This document shows positions 17,690 to 26,665 of a DNA stretch of 64,000 nt, piece by piece (the first letter of the stretch is position 1; every line of letters begins with the position of its first letter). The notes beneath the pieces are model-generated. The model made no database searches. It was not told where the DNA came from and saw only the letters and a list, made by a program, of their open reading frames with translations. The translations under genes and the position numbers were made by a program. The stretch lies in the NCBI GenBank assembly GCA_038251625.1, contig JBBSBE010000003.1, forward strand, positions 16,970 through 80,969, written 5' to 3'. Origin of the DNA: JBBQXK01 sp038251625. Lineage in GTDB: Bacteria; Pseudomonadota; Alphaproteobacteria; Rhodobacterales; Rhodobacteraceae.

Positions 17690-19194
17690 TCCGCCGCCCC
17701 GGCAGCGATCTTCCGGGCGGCCTTTCGCGCCTGAAACACATCCCGCACGACCGACACGCAGATGAAGATCGCGGCCGCGATCAGAAGGCCAAGCGCAATC
17801 GGCGTGTTGAGGAAGATGCTGTGATCCCCGGCGGTCAGTTCAAGCGAGCGGCGATAGTTCGCCTCGATCAGGTAGCCAAGCACAAGGCCCAGCACCAGAG
17901 GCAGGAACGGAAAGCCGAAGGCGCGCATGAGGTATCCAAGCAGACCGAAGATCAGCACGAGGTAGAGGTCATACGTGCTGTTGTGGATCGAATAGATGCC
18001 CGAAAAGACCAACGCGAAGATGACAGCCATCAGATAGGGCTTGGGGCGGTTCACCATCCAGAGCGCGGGCGCCATCATCAGGATCCCGATGAAGAGAAGC
18101 GCGACGTTGGCGACGGCAAGGCCTGCGAACAGACCATAGACGAAATCGGGCTCTTTCTGGAACAGCATCGGGCCGGGCGTCAGCCCGTGGATCAGCATCC
18201 CCCCCATCAGGATTGCGGCCGAGTTCGAGCCGGGAATACCGAAGCTGAGAACGGGCACAAGCGCCGTGCAGGCCACCGCGTTGTTGGCGGCTTCGGGTGC
18301 CGCGACGCCTTCGGGTGCGCCCTTTCCGAACGTCTCGGGCTCGGACGACCAGCGTTTGGCCTCGTTATAGGACATGAAGGCGGCAACGGACCCGCCTGCG
18401 CCGGGCATCACGCCCTCGATGATGCCGACGCCGCTGCCGATGCCTTGGGCGCGCCAAAGCTTGCGCCACTGGCGGAAGTTCGGCAGCTTGATGCGCGTTT
18501 GCGTCTTGTCGGTCTTGCCCCAGTCGGGGGTGCTGGCCTGCATCATCAGTTCGCTGATGGCGAAGACGCCGACCATCACCAGAACGTATGGAATGCCCGT
18601 CAGAAGCTCGGCCTCGCCAAAGGTGAAGCGGCTGACGCCCGACAGGGGATCGGTGCCGATGGTCGCGATCATGAGGCCGACGGCGGCCGCCATCAGGCCC
18701 TTCAGCAGCGATCCGTTGGACAGCGAGACGATGACGCTGAGGCCAAGGATGCCAAGCGCGAAATAGGCCGGGAAGTTGAAGGCCAGCGCGACACTCGCCA
18801 GCGGTTTGGTAAAGAGGATCAGGAAGATCAGGCCCGCCAGACCGCCGATCACGCCCGATTGCAGCGAAATGCCCAGAGCCTCGCCACCCTTGCCCTGCCG
18901 GTGCATCTGATATCCGTCGATCACGGTGGCGGCAGCGGCGTTGGTGCCGGGGGTATTGATCAGGATGGCCGGGATCGATCCGCCGTATTCGGCGCCCACA
19001 TAGGTGGCCGCCAGAAGCACGATGGCCGTGGTCGGGTCCATCCCGTAGGTGAACGGCAGCAGAAGCGCCAGCGCGATCGAGGGCGAGATGCCGGGCAAGG
19101 CGCCACCGACGATGCCCCAGGCCACACCGCCGAAAGCGGCGAAGATGGCGGGCGAACCGGTCAGCACGTTCCAGGCGGTAAGAAGGCCTTCCAT
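17686..19194 (-). CDS. tctA: Tripartite tricarboxylate transporter large permease
   Basis: 502 residues with about 12 membrane helices, family length. It holds the conserved TctA motifs: AFGGVAWGIVGGALPGISPS near the N terminus, AATYVGAEYGGSIPAILINTPGTNAAAAT, and ESVMPGAGGS-type SGVGIIEGVMPGAGGSVAAF. It is the large channel subunit of a TTT importer for di- or tricarboxylates driven by ion gradients. ATG at 19194 follows GAGAGGAT. It lies 82 bp after tctB and is coupled to the downstream PrpD gene by a GTGA overlap. Confidence 0.95.
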   Translation of the reverse strand: MEGLLTAWNVLTGSPAIFAAFGGVAWGIVGGALPGISPSIALALLLPFTYGMDPTTAIVLLAATYVGAEYGGSIPAILINTPGTNAAAATVIDGYQMHRQGKGGEALGISLQSGVIGGLAGLIFLILFTKPLASVALAFNFPAYFALGILGLSVIVSLSNGSLLKGLMAAAVGLMIATIGTDPLSGVSRFTFGEAELLTGIPYVLVMVGVFAISELMMQASTPDWGKTDKTQTRIKLPNFRQWRKLWRAQGIGSGVGIIEGVMPGAGGSVAAFMSYNEAKRWSSEPETFGKGAPEGVAAPEAANNAVACTALVPVLSFGIPGSNSAAILMGGMLIHGLTPGPMLFQKEPDFVYGLFAGLAVANVALLFIGILMMAPALWMVNRPKPYLMAVIFALVFSGIYSIHNSTYDLYLVLIFGLLGYLMRAFGFPFLPLVLGLVLGYLIEANYRRSLELTAGDHSIFLNTPIALGLLIAAAIFICVSVVRDVFQARKAARKIAAGAAE

Positions 19195-19276
19195 GGTATC
19201 CTCTCGGGGCGCGCAGTCGGCCCTTGATGCGATGTCTTGGCGGGGATTGGCGCGGGCGGGGGTGCCGCCCGCGCGA

Positions 19277-19819
19277 TCAGCCCATGAGGCCCGGCCAGAA
19301 CCCGGCAGGCAGCGGGATCGACAAGAGCCGGACGAAGAGAAGGTAGAAGATCACCCCGACCAGCGCCGCAATCCCCAGAACCTTGGGCGAAGGCTTGGTG
19401 CCCATGTAGACGGCCAGGGCCGCAATCAGCAGGATCACGCTGAGAACGTAGCCGAGATAGGGCAGCAGGATCAGATAGCCCAAGCCGAAAAGAAGCACCC
19501 CGACCGCGCGCAGATGTTCGCGCGGGGTGAACTTGATCCCGTCCGTCTCGCGCTTGGGCGCCTTTGCCAGGGCGGCTTTCCGGGCCGCCCGCACGAAGAG
19601 CGCCTCGACCGCCAGCGCCCGGATGACCAGAAGCACGCTGAAGATGGCAAGCGCGCCGGCGAACAGTTTGGGCATTGCCGCCGCGTTCACCGCACCGTCA
19701 AGCGGGCTGATCGGGATCAGACCCGCCTGATAGCGGTAGGCCAGGGCCAGCCCCAGAAAGAAGAGGCCAATCCAGAGATCTTTCGGCACCTGGAACCGTA
19801 TTGCGCCCTGACCTTGCAT
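19277..19819 (-). CDS. tctB: Tripartite tricarboxylate transporter small permease
   Basis: 180 residues, four predicted membrane helices, a typical TctB-family protein with the FxxGxxxAxYRYQAGLIPIS-like first segment and the PSPKVLGIAALVGVIFYLLFVRLLSIPLP C-terminal helix region. It is the small membrane subunit of the importer with TctA and TctC. It lies between tctC (13 bp upstream) and tctA. Confidence 0.9.
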   Translation of the reverse strand: MQGQGAIRFQVPKDLWIGLFFLGLALAYRYQAGLIPISPLDGAVNAAAMPKLFAGALAIFSVLLVIRALAVEALFVRAARKAALAKAPKRETDGIKFTPREHLRAVGVLLFGLGYLILLPYLGYVLSVILLIAALAVYMGTKPSPKVLGIAALVGVIFYLLFVRLLSIPLPAGFWPGLMG

Positions 19820-19832
19820 CCGCTTTTTCCGA

Positions 19833-20807
19833 TCACTGAACCAGAATGCCGTATTCGATCAGGAAAGCCTTCTGCTCTTCTGCGAACTGGTTCAGGAACG
19901 CGTCATACTCTGCGGCGGGCATGAACGTGGGGATAAGGCCCTGCGCTGCATACCATTCCTTGAATTCCGGGTCTTCCAGCACCTTCTGGATGCCGGTAGC
20001 CCAGAGATCCTTGATATCCTGCGGCAGACCGCGCGGACCGGCGACGCCACGGAATTTGGTCACGACAAGATCGATGCCCTGCTCCTTGGCGGTGGCCACA
20101 TCGGGGAAGTTCGGCAGACGTTCGTCAGTGTAGGATGCAAGAAGCCGGATTTCGCCGGCTTCGATCTGTTGCGACAGTTCCTGCACTTCGCCGATGGCAA
20201 CCGCCACGGTGCCGTTGAGTACGCTGATCAGCAACTCGCCGCCGCCGTCATGCGTGATGACGGGCGAGGTGACGCCGGTGATCGACTTGAACTTTTCCAT
20301 CACCTGACGATCCAGCGAACCGGGCGTCGTCACCCCGAACGGAACCGAGGTGGGGTTTGCCTTGGCCGCCTCGATCAGTTGGGTCAGCGAGGTATAGGGG
20401 CTGTCGGACTTCACGAACACGATCTGCGGGTCCATGAAGACGTTCGCCACACCTTCAAGATCGGTGTAATCGTAGTCGAGCTTCGACAGCAGCGACGTGT
20501 TGATGTAGGTCGGCGTGGTGCCATAGAAGATCGAGCCGTCGGCGGGCGATGTGGCGAGCTTCGCCATCGCGTTCGAGCCGCTGCCGCCCTTCACGTTCTC
20601 GACCACGAAATTGGTGCCCATCGCCTTGCCAAGGTAGCCGGCCATCCCGCGCAGAAACACGTCTGTGCCGCCGCCCGCCGAGGAATGGGTAACAAGCACG
20701 ACGGTATCGTGCGGATATTGCTGCGCCGATGCGGCCCCTGCCGCGCCGAGCGCGAGCCCGGCCGAAAGCGTGAAGGCGGCGGCAAGCCTTGCCAGTGTGA
20801 AGCTCAT
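19833..20807 (-). CDS. tctC: Tripartite tricarboxylate transporter substrate-binding protein
   Basis: 324 residues. An N-terminal signal peptide (about 1-28, ending AGAASA) is followed by the Bug/TctC fold: VVLVTHSSAGGGTDVFLRGM near 35-54, ENVKGGSGSNAMAKLATSPADG and the DGGGELLISVLNGTVAVAIGE segment. It is a periplasmic receptor delivering carboxylates to TctAB. The ATG at 20807 is chosen because it begins the signal peptide and is preceded by GGGAGGAA. It heads the minus operon tctC-tctB-tctA-prpD-rhodanese-prpD and faces a shared promoter region. Confidence 0.93.
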   Translation of the reverse strand: MSFTLARLAAAFTLSAGLALGAAGAASAQQYPHDTVVLVTHSSAGGGTDVFLRGMAGYLGKAMGTNFVVENVKGGSGSNAMAKLATSPADGSIFYGTTPTYINTSLLSKLDYDYTDLEGVANVFMDPQIVFVKSDSPYTSLTQLIEAAKANPTSVPFGVTTPGSLDRQVMEKFKSITGVTSPVITHDGGGELLISVLNGTVAVAIGEVQELSQQIEAGEIRLLASYTDERLPNFPDVATAKEQGIDLVVTKFRGVAGPRGLPQDIKDLWATGIQKVLEDPEFKEWYAAQGLIPTFMPAAEYDAFLNQFAEEQKAFLIEYGILVQ

Positions 20808-20906
20808 GTGTGGTTCCTCCCTTATCCCCGTTTGCCAGCAATCCGCCCGCAAAAGGGGGCACCGTCACTGGCTGCTTGCAGGATGGCAAGGTTTCAGAGA
20901 ATGTCA

Positions 20907-20918
20907 ATCGTAGACAAT
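20907..20918. promoter_or_regulatory. Candidate GntR operator between tctC and PrpD-family gene
   Basis: ATCGTAGACAAT in the 140-bp divergent gap between tctC and the PrpD gene at 20948. It matches 9 of 12 positions of ATTGCTGACAAT found in the other divergent gap at 23138-23149, just upstream of the first GntR gene. FCD-type GntR regulators typically bind short inverted repeats of this kind. The shared motif suggests one regulator controls both divergent promoters. Function is inferred. Confidence 0.4.
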
Positions 20919-20947
20919 CTGTAATCTGTCGAAGGGATGCGATACGC

Positions 20948-22309
20948 ATGGACTGCCCAGAAACGTCAGCCGTCGCGGCCTATGCGGCAGGGGCGCTGCA
21001 CCGCACGCTTCCGCCCGAGGTGATGGAGAAGACGAAGCTGCACCTTCTGGACACGCTGGCGGCGATCCTGTCAGGGGCGCATCTGAACGCAGGGCGGGCC
21101 GGGGCCGCAATCGCCCGCCGGATGGGCGGGCCGCCCGAGGCGATGGCCATCGCCCCCGCTATGGTGGTGGGCGCGCCAGCGGCGGCGCTGGCCAACGCCA
21201 TGGCCGCGCACGCCGACGAGACCGACGACAGCCACGTGGGCGGGCGCTTCCATCCCGGCTGCGCGGTGGTGCCGGCCGCGCTGGCGATGGCCGAGGCCGG
21301 GCGGCGCAGCGGCACGGATCTCTTGCGCGCCATGGCGCTGGGATATGACATCGGCGCCCGTGCCGTGATGGCGTTGGGGGTGCGGTCTGCCGATACCGCG
21401 CGGTTTTCCACCCATTCCATCGGCGGCAATTTCGGCGCCACGGCGGCCGCGGCGGCGCTTGCGGGGCTGGACGCGCGGGGGCATGCGCATGCGCTGTCCT
21501 ATGCCGTGCAGCAGACATCGGGCGTGCCATACTGGCGGCGGGATACCGACCATATCGAGAAGGCGTTCGACTTTGGCGGGATGGGCGCGCGCAATGGCGT
21601 GATGGCCGCGATCATGGTGCAGGAGGGGTGGACGGCTGTAGAGGGCGTGCTGACCGGCGCTCCGTCTTACCTGTCGGCCTTTGCCGAAGATCCGCACCCC
21701 CGGGCGCTGAGCGCGGGGCTGGGCGCGCGCTACGAGATCATGGGAGCCGCGATCAAGAAATGGTGCGTGGGGTCGCCCATTCAGGCAGCGCTCGATTCGC
21801 TGATGGCACTGATCGAGACGCACGGGCTGACCGCCCGGGATGTGGCGCGGCTGGACGTGCACATGCCCGATGACCGGCTGCATATCGTGGATGACCGCGC
21901 GATGCCCGACGTCTGCCTGCAGCACCTTGTGGCCGTCACGCTGATCGACGGGGGGCTTGGTTTTGCCAGCGCCCACGATCATGCGCGGATGGAGGACCCG
22001 GCGATCCGCACCTTGCGTCAGCGCATTTTCGCTATTCCCAGCAAGGATTTGACCGAGGCGAAGCCACCCCGACAGGCAATTGTCGAGATCACGACGTCGG
22101 ATGGCCGCGCGCTGCGCCACCACACCCGCGCCGTGCTTGGCACGCCCGCCAACCCGATGAGCCGCGCACAGGTTGCGGCCAAGGCGCGTGATCTGATCGA
22201 TCCGGTGCTGGGCGCAGCCCGCGCGCAGGCGCTGGTCGATGCGGTGCTTTCGGTGGACGAGATCGCGGACGTTTGCGCCCTTCGCGCCCTCCTGCGCCCA
22301 GAGGCGTGA
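20948..22309 (+). CDS. MmgE/PrpD family protein (C)
   Basis: 453 residues with the N-terminal LLDTLAAILSGA motif, the active-site segment AAHADETDDSHVGGRFHPG, GGNFGATAAAAALAGL and KKWCVGSPIQAALDS. These mark it as MmgE/PrpD. The ATG at 20948 is chosen over upstream in-frame starts because GAAGGGA lies ten bases before it and the N terminus then matches the family. It is transcribed divergently from tctC and runs convergently into the SDR-like gene. The reaction is unknown; PrpD-fold enzymes dehydrate, decarboxylate or epimerise di- and tricarboxylates. Confidence 0.85.
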   Translation: MDCPETSAVAAYAAGALHRTLPPEVMEKTKLHLLDTLAAILSGAHLNAGRAGAAIARRMGGPPEAMAIAPAMVVGAPAAALANAMAAHADETDDSHVGGRFHPGCAVVPAALAMAEAGRRSGTDLLRAMALGYDIGARAVMALGVRSADTARFSTHSIGGNFGATAAAAALAGLDARGHAHALSYAVQQTSGVPYWRRDTDHIEKAFDFGGMGARNGVMAAIMVQEGWTAVEGVLTGAPSYLSAFAEDPHPRALSAGLGARYEIMGAAIKKWCVGSPIQAALDSLMALIETHGLTARDVARLDVHMPDDRLHIVDDRAMPDVCLQHLVAVTLIDGGLGFASAHDHARMEDPAIRTLRQRIFAIPSKDLTEAKPPRQAIVEITTSDGRALRHHTRAVLGTPANPMSRAQVAAKARDLIDPVLGAARAQALVDAVLSVDEIADVCALRALLRPEA

Positions 22310-22315
22310 CGCGCC

Positions 22316-23077
22316 TCAGGGCATGTACATCCCGCCGCTGACATGTACGGTCTGACCGGTCATGAACCGCGCTTCGGGCATGCAGAGCGACAGGACGGCA
22401 AAGGCCGCCTCTTCAATCTCGCCCTCGCGCCCCAGAAGGATGCCGCCGCCACCCATTTCGGGCGATGCACCCGCGGTGGCAGATCGCTTGCCGCCGATCT
22501 TGCCCGGCGCCACGCAGTTCACCGTGATGCCACGGGACGCGAATTCCACCGCCAGCGTGCGGGTCAGCCCCACAAGGCCCGCCTTGCCCGTGGCGACATG
22601 CGCACGCTCTTTCGCGCCCACATGCGCGGACACACCGCCCAGATTGACGATGGTGCCGCCGCCCCGCGCCACCATGCTCCGCGCCCCCTCGCGGCAGCAG
22701 AGGAACGCGCCGTCAAGGATCACCGACAGCGTGGCGCGCCACTCGTCCAGCGTCATGTCGAGAAACGGCTTCTGGCCCCGGATCGCGGCATTGTTGACCA
22801 GCACATCGACACCGCCAAAGGCATCCCCTGCCGCCGCGAACATGGCCATCACATCGGCTTCCTGCGTCACATCGCCCAGGACCACGATCGCCTTGCGGCC
22901 GAGCGCGCGCACCTCTGCCGCCACCGCCTCGACCTCATCGCGCGACTGGCGGGCGTGGACGATCACGTCGGCCCCGGCTTGCGCAAGGCCAAGCGCTATC
23001 GCGCGCCCGATCCGGCGCGAGGCACCGGTAACCATGGCGGATTTGCCCGCCAGCGGCTGATCGTTTCTGTGCAGCAC
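22316..23077 (-). CDS. SDR-fold protein lacking the catalytic Ser and Tyr
   Basis: 253 residues with an intact nucleotide-binding TGASRRIG (18-24) and NNAAI (95-99), and the C-terminal ARFMTGQTVHVSGG typical of SDRs. The catalytic region is altered: Gly148 where the Ser is expected, Val161 where the Tyr is expected, while Lys165 is kept (VATGKAG). It therefore probably binds NAD(P) but may not be a standard oxidoreductase. Start: GTG at 23077, eight bases after AAGGAG (22-frame position 23086-23091); a farther ATG at 23161 would extend into the promoter. It is divergent from the GntR gene and convergent with PrpD (C). Confidence 0.75.
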   Translation of the reverse strand: MLHRNDQPLAGKSAMVTGASRRIGRAIALGLAQAGADVIVHARQSRDEVEAVAAEVRALGRKAIVVLGDVTQEADVMAMFAAAGDAFGGVDVLVNNAAIRGQKPFLDMTLDEWRATLSVILDGAFLCCREGARSMVARGGGTIVNLGGVSAHVGAKERAHVATGKAGLVGLTRTLAVEFASRGITVNCVAPGKIGGKRSATAGASPEMGGGGILLGREGEIEEAAFAVLSLCMPEARFMTGQTVHVSGGMYMP

Positions 23078-23121
23078 CGGGGCAACTCCTTGGTTATCGT
23101 TTGGGTGGACAGTAAGGACAC

Positions 23122-23150
23122 TTGAACAGTTTTGCAAATTGCTGACAATA
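23122..23150 (+). promoter_or_regulatory. Candidate gntR promoter with overlapping inverted repeat
   Basis: TTGAAC at 23122-23127 and ACAATA at 23145-23150 are separated by 17 bp, a plausible sigma-70 promoter reading toward the GntR gene at 23176. The inverted repeat ATTG-CTGA-CAAT at 23138-23149 overlaps the -10 box, which fits autorepression. A related 12-mer lies at 20907-20918. AGGGG upstream of the ATG is the ribosome-binding site. Confidence 0.45.
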
Positions 23151-23175
23151 TGCACGTGCAAGTTAGGGGTTCCGC

Positions 23176-23886
23176 ATGACCGAACGACTTCAGAGCATCG
23201 CCATCTCGGGTGCCGACGCGCTTGATGTGTTGCGTAACGCGTCCTTGTCGCAGGTGGTGCAGGGCGAGATCGAGAAGATCATCCTCAGCGGCGCCTTCGC
23301 GCCGGGCGAGAAGCTGAACGAAAAGGTGCTGGCCGACCGTCTGGGCGTCAGCCGGGGGCCGGTGCGCGAATCGTTTCAGGCGCTGCATGCGCGCGGGTTG
23401 GTCGAGATGATCCCCAATCGCGGCGTATTCGTGCAGCAGATCACCCGGCATGACGCGGTGGCGATCTACGACGTGCGCGCGGGCCTTTTTGGCACGGCCT
23501 GCCGCCTGTTGGCCGAACGGATCACGACGGCCCAGATCGGCGCGTTGAAATCGCTGGTGGCACAGATGGATGTGGCGGGGTCGCAGCGCGACCTGGAGGC
23601 ATATTTCCCGCTGAACATCGCTTTTCATTCGGCCATCGTGACGGGAACGAACAACAGCGTTCTGGCGGATACCTATTTCGGCATGGTGCGGCGGCTGCAT
23701 CTTTTCCGGGCGCGCGGCCTTGTGCATGGCGGCGGGTTTGAAAGCTCGAACATCGAGCATCGGGTGATCCTTGACGCGCTGGACGTGCGTGATCCGCATG
23801 CCGCGTTCGAGGCAGGCTTTCTGCACGTGCAGGCGGGCAAGGCGCGCATCGTCACCTCGGGTGACGGCAGCCCTGCGTCACCATGA
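23176..23886 (+). CDS. GntR-family regulator, FCD subfamily (1)
   Basis: 236 residues. An N-terminal winged helix (about 25-92; LNEKVLADRLGVSRGPVRESFQALHARGLVEMIPNRGVFV) is followed by an FCD ligand-binding domain with the family pattern around residues 95-215, including NIAFHSAIV. FCD regulators usually sense carboxylic acids. Its ATG at 23176 is followed at the end by a four-base ATGA overlap with the PrpD (D) start, so it is cotranscribed. It is the likely regulator of the tct/PrpD locus, supported by the shared operator-like motif in both divergent gaps. Confidence 0.9.
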   Translation: MTERLQSIAISGADALDVLRNASLSQVVQGEIEKIILSGAFAPGEKLNEKVLADRLGVSRGPVRESFQALHARGLVEMIPNRGVFVQQITRHDAVAIYDVRAGLFGTACRLLAERITTAQIGALKSLVAQMDVAGSQRDLEAYFPLNIAFHSAIVTGTNNSVLADTYFGMVRRLHLFRARGLVHGGGFESSNIEHRVILDALDVRDPHAAFEAGFLHVQAGKARIVTSGDGSPASP

Positions 23887-25259
23887 GCGCCCTTCCCGCG
23901 CCCGCCCTGGCCGAGCGGTATTCCGACTGGCTGGCCGGGCTGACCCTTGCCGCGTTGCCCGCCGAAATGCGCCGGGTGGCGACGCTCGATCTGATTGATG
24001 CGGCCGGCCTGTGCGTGGCGGCGCGGGCAGAGCCCTACATGGCGCAGGTGACGCAAGGCTGGGATGCCGACGGCCCCTGCACCGCCATCGGCCACGACCG
24101 GCGGCTGGATGCCGGCGGCGCGGCGCTGGCCAATGGCGTGGCAATCCATGGCGAGGATTTCGACGACACGCTGGAAGGCGCGCCGATCCGCGTGGGTGCC
24201 ATGACGATCCCCGCTGCGCTGGCGGCGGCCGAGCGTTTTGGCCTGAGCGGAGAGCGTGCGTATCTCGGCGTCGTCGCGGGGCTCGAGACGGTGTGCCGGC
24301 TGAACCACGTGGCGCCGGGGGCGATCCACAAGGCCGGGTTTCATCCCGTGGGCGTGATCGGGGCGCTTGGCGCGGCAGCGGCGGCGGGCGTGACGCTGGG
24401 CCTTGACGCGCGCCAGCAGGCGATGGCCTTTGGCATCGCGGGCAGCATGGCCTCGGGCATCCTTGAATACCTGTCGGAAGGGGCTTGGACGAAGCGGCTG
24501 CATCCCGGTTGGGCGGCGCAATCGGGCCTGCGCGCCGCGGTGCTGGCCCGAACCGGGTTTTTCGCGCCGCGCACCGTGCTGGACGGGCCGCACGGGTTCT
24601 TTCACGCCTTCGCGCCAACGGCCACGCCCGATTTCCGGCATCTGGAGGAGGGGTTGGGGCAGGACTGGTACGCCGAGCGCATCGCGTTCAAGCCCTATGC
24701 CTGCGGTACGATGATCCATCCCTACATCGACTGCATGATCCGGCTGGCCGCGACCGGCCTTGCGGCCGAGGATATCCGCGCGATCACCTGCCCCACGGGC
24801 GAAGGGCTGGTGCATCGGTTGTGGGAACCGCTGGGGGACAAACACGATCCGCCCTCGGGCTATGCCGCCAAATTCTCGATGCCGTTCTGCATGGCGGTGG
24901 GGTTCTTCGACGGCGATGCAGGGCTGGCGCAGTTCACCGATGCCAAGGCACGCGACCCCGCGATCCTGACGCTGGCCCGCAAGATCAGCTATGTGATTGA
25001 TCCGGTGAACGAATACCCCCGGAACTATTCGGGCCACATCCGGGTGGAAACGGTGACGGGTGAGCGGATCGCCCTTGACCAGCCGCATATGCGCGGCGGC
25101 ATGCGCGAACCGCTGACCGAGGCTGATATCCACGCGAAAGCGCGCGCCAATTGCCTGCACGGCGGGTGGTCTGCGGATCGGGCGGACGCGCTGATCGATT
25201 GGATCGGCGGACTGGCCCACCACCGCGACATGACCGGGCTTGCCCGGTTCGGGGGCTGA
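23883..25259 (+). CDS. MmgE/PrpD family protein (D)
   Basis: 458 residues. It begins in the ATGA overlap with the GntR stop. Family signatures are LDLIDAAGLCVAA, HGEDFDDTLEGAPIRVG, HKAGFHPVGVIGALGAAAAAG, EYLSEGAWTKRLHPGWAAQSG and FKPYACGTMIHPYIDC. The last three are shared almost word for word with the adjacent gene (E), so D and E are tandem paralogues. The FKPYACGTM..., GEGLVHRLWEPLG and AKFSMPFCMAVG segments resemble the branch of the family without a known reaction in bacteria. Cytoplasmic; part of the gntR operon. Confidence 0.85.
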   Translation: MSALPAPALAERYSDWLAGLTLAALPAEMRRVATLDLIDAAGLCVAARAEPYMAQVTQGWDADGPCTAIGHDRRLDAGGAALANGVAIHGEDFDDTLEGAPIRVGAMTIPAALAAAERFGLSGERAYLGVVAGLETVCRLNHVAPGAIHKAGFHPVGVIGALGAAAAAGVTLGLDARQQAMAFGIAGSMASGILEYLSEGAWTKRLHPGWAAQSGLRAAVLARTGFFAPRTVLDGPHGFFHAFAPTATPDFRHLEEGLGQDWYAERIAFKPYACGTMIHPYIDCMIRLAATGLAAEDIRAITCPTGEGLVHRLWEPLGDKHDPPSGYAAKFSMPFCMAVGFFDGDAGLAQFTDAKARDPAILTLARKISYVIDPVNEYPRNYSGHIRVETVTGERIALDQPHMRGGMREPLTEADIHAKARANCLHGGWSADRADALIDWIGGLAHHRDMTGLARFGG

Positions 25260-25294
25260 CGCGGCACCCAATTCCGACAAAGAAGGATAGCCAG

Positions 25295-26665
25295 ATGCCA
25301 AAGCCCGCCACCGTGTCCGAACGCCTTGCCGACTGGATCGCGGATTTCGATCCCGCCGCTGTGCCTGACGCGGCCCGGCAAGGCTGTGCCGATACGATCC
25401 TCGATACGGTGGGCCTGTCGGTTGCGGCGCTTGAAACCGATTATGGCCGCGCGGTGCGGCGGGCCTTTCCCGATGAAGGAGCGGCGACCGTCTTCGGCCT
25501 GCCCGAAGGCCGCGCGCCCGAGGCGGCGGCGGCGATCAACGGCACCTGTGGGCATGGCGAGGATTTCGACAACACGTTCGAGGGCTGCCCCGTTCATACC
25601 GGCGTGGTGATCGTGCCCGCCCTTCTGGCCACCGCCGAGCGCCACGGGCTGGCGGGCGCGGACGTGGCGCGCGGGATCGTGGTGGGGATCGAGGTGATGT
25701 GCCGTCTGGGCCTTGTGGCAGACAAGGCAGTGCACAAGGCCGGGTTCCACCCGACAGCCGTGCTGGGGGCGATGTCGGCGGCGGCGGGCGTGGCGGCGGC
25801 CTTGCGCTTGGATCGGCAGGGCATCCGTGATGCGCTGGGCGTGGCGGGGTCGATGGCCTCGGGGATCATCGAATACCTTGCGGACGGATCATCCACCAAG
25901 CGGCTGCACGCCGGATGGGCCGCGCAAGCGGGCATGCGCGCGGCGGCCCTCGGGGCGGCCGGGTTTACCGGGCCATCGACGGTGTTCGAGGGGGATCACG
26001 GATTTTTCCACGGGTTCTCCTCGCCCCGCGCCACCGATTTCGCGCCCCTTCTGGACGGTCTTGGCACGCGGTGGGAGGCGACGCGGCTGGCCTTCAAACC
26101 CTTCGCCTGTGGAACCATGACCCAGCCTTATGTCGATTGCGCGATCGATCTGGCGCGGCAGGGCGTGCGGCCCGAAGATGTGGCAGAGATCCTGTGCGAG
26201 GTGGGCGAAGGGACGGTGCATCGCCTCTGGGCCCCGCTTGAGGGCAAGCGCGTGCCCCCCACGCCCTATGCCGCCAAGTTCAGCGGGCCCTACTGCGTGG
26301 CGGCGGGGTTTGTCTTTGGCGATGCGGGCCTTGCCGAATTCACCGAAAGCACGGTGCGCGATCCACGCGTGCTGGCGCTGGCGGGCAAGGTTTCCTATGT
26401 CGTCGATCCGGCGAACGAATATCCGGCGAACTATACCGGGCATGTGCGCGCCACGCTGACCGATGGCCGCGTGGTCGAAGCGCGGGCACCCTGCCTGCGG
26501 GGCGGTGCGCGGGCGCCGCTGTCGCGCGCGGAACTTCTGGCCAAATGCCGTGCGAACCTTTCCTTTGCCGGGCGCGATCCGGCGGGGGCCGCACAGATCG
26601 CGGCCTTCGCCGATGCGCTGATGGCGGGTGAGGCTGTCGACATCGCCGGTCTGCGGCTTTGCTGA
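25295..26665 (+). CDS. MmgE/PrpD family protein (E), tandem paralogue of D
   Basis: 456 residues. It shares segments with gene D in the same order: ADTILDTVGLSVAA, HGEDFDNTFEGCPVHTGV, HKAGFHPTAVLGAMSAAAG, EYLADGSSTKRLHAGWAAQAG, FKPFACGTMTQPYVDC and YAAKFSGPYCVAAG. The ATG at 25295 is chosen because GAAGGA lies just upstream, and an earlier in-frame start would overlap gene D. It lies 35 bp after D. The duplicates could act on successive or stereoisomeric substrates, or one could have lost activity; the sequence does not decide. Confidence 0.85.
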   Translation: MPKPATVSERLADWIADFDPAAVPDAARQGCADTILDTVGLSVAALETDYGRAVRRAFPDEGAATVFGLPEGRAPEAAAAINGTCGHGEDFDNTFEGCPVHTGVVIVPALLATAERHGLAGADVARGIVVGIEVMCRLGLVADKAVHKAGFHPTAVLGAMSAAAGVAAALRLDRQGIRDALGVAGSMASGIIEYLADGSSTKRLHAGWAAQAGMRAAALGAAGFTGPSTVFEGDHGFFHGFSSPRATDFAPLLDGLGTRWEATRLAFKPFACGTMTQPYVDCAIDLARQGVRPEDVAEILCEVGEGTVHRLWAPLEGKRVPPTPYAAKFSGPYCVAAGFVFGDAGLAEFTESTVRDPRVLALAGKVSYVVDPANEYPANYTGHVRATLTDGRVVEARAPCLRGGARAPLSRAELLAKCRANLSFAGRDPAGAAQIAAFADALMAGEAVDIAGLRLC

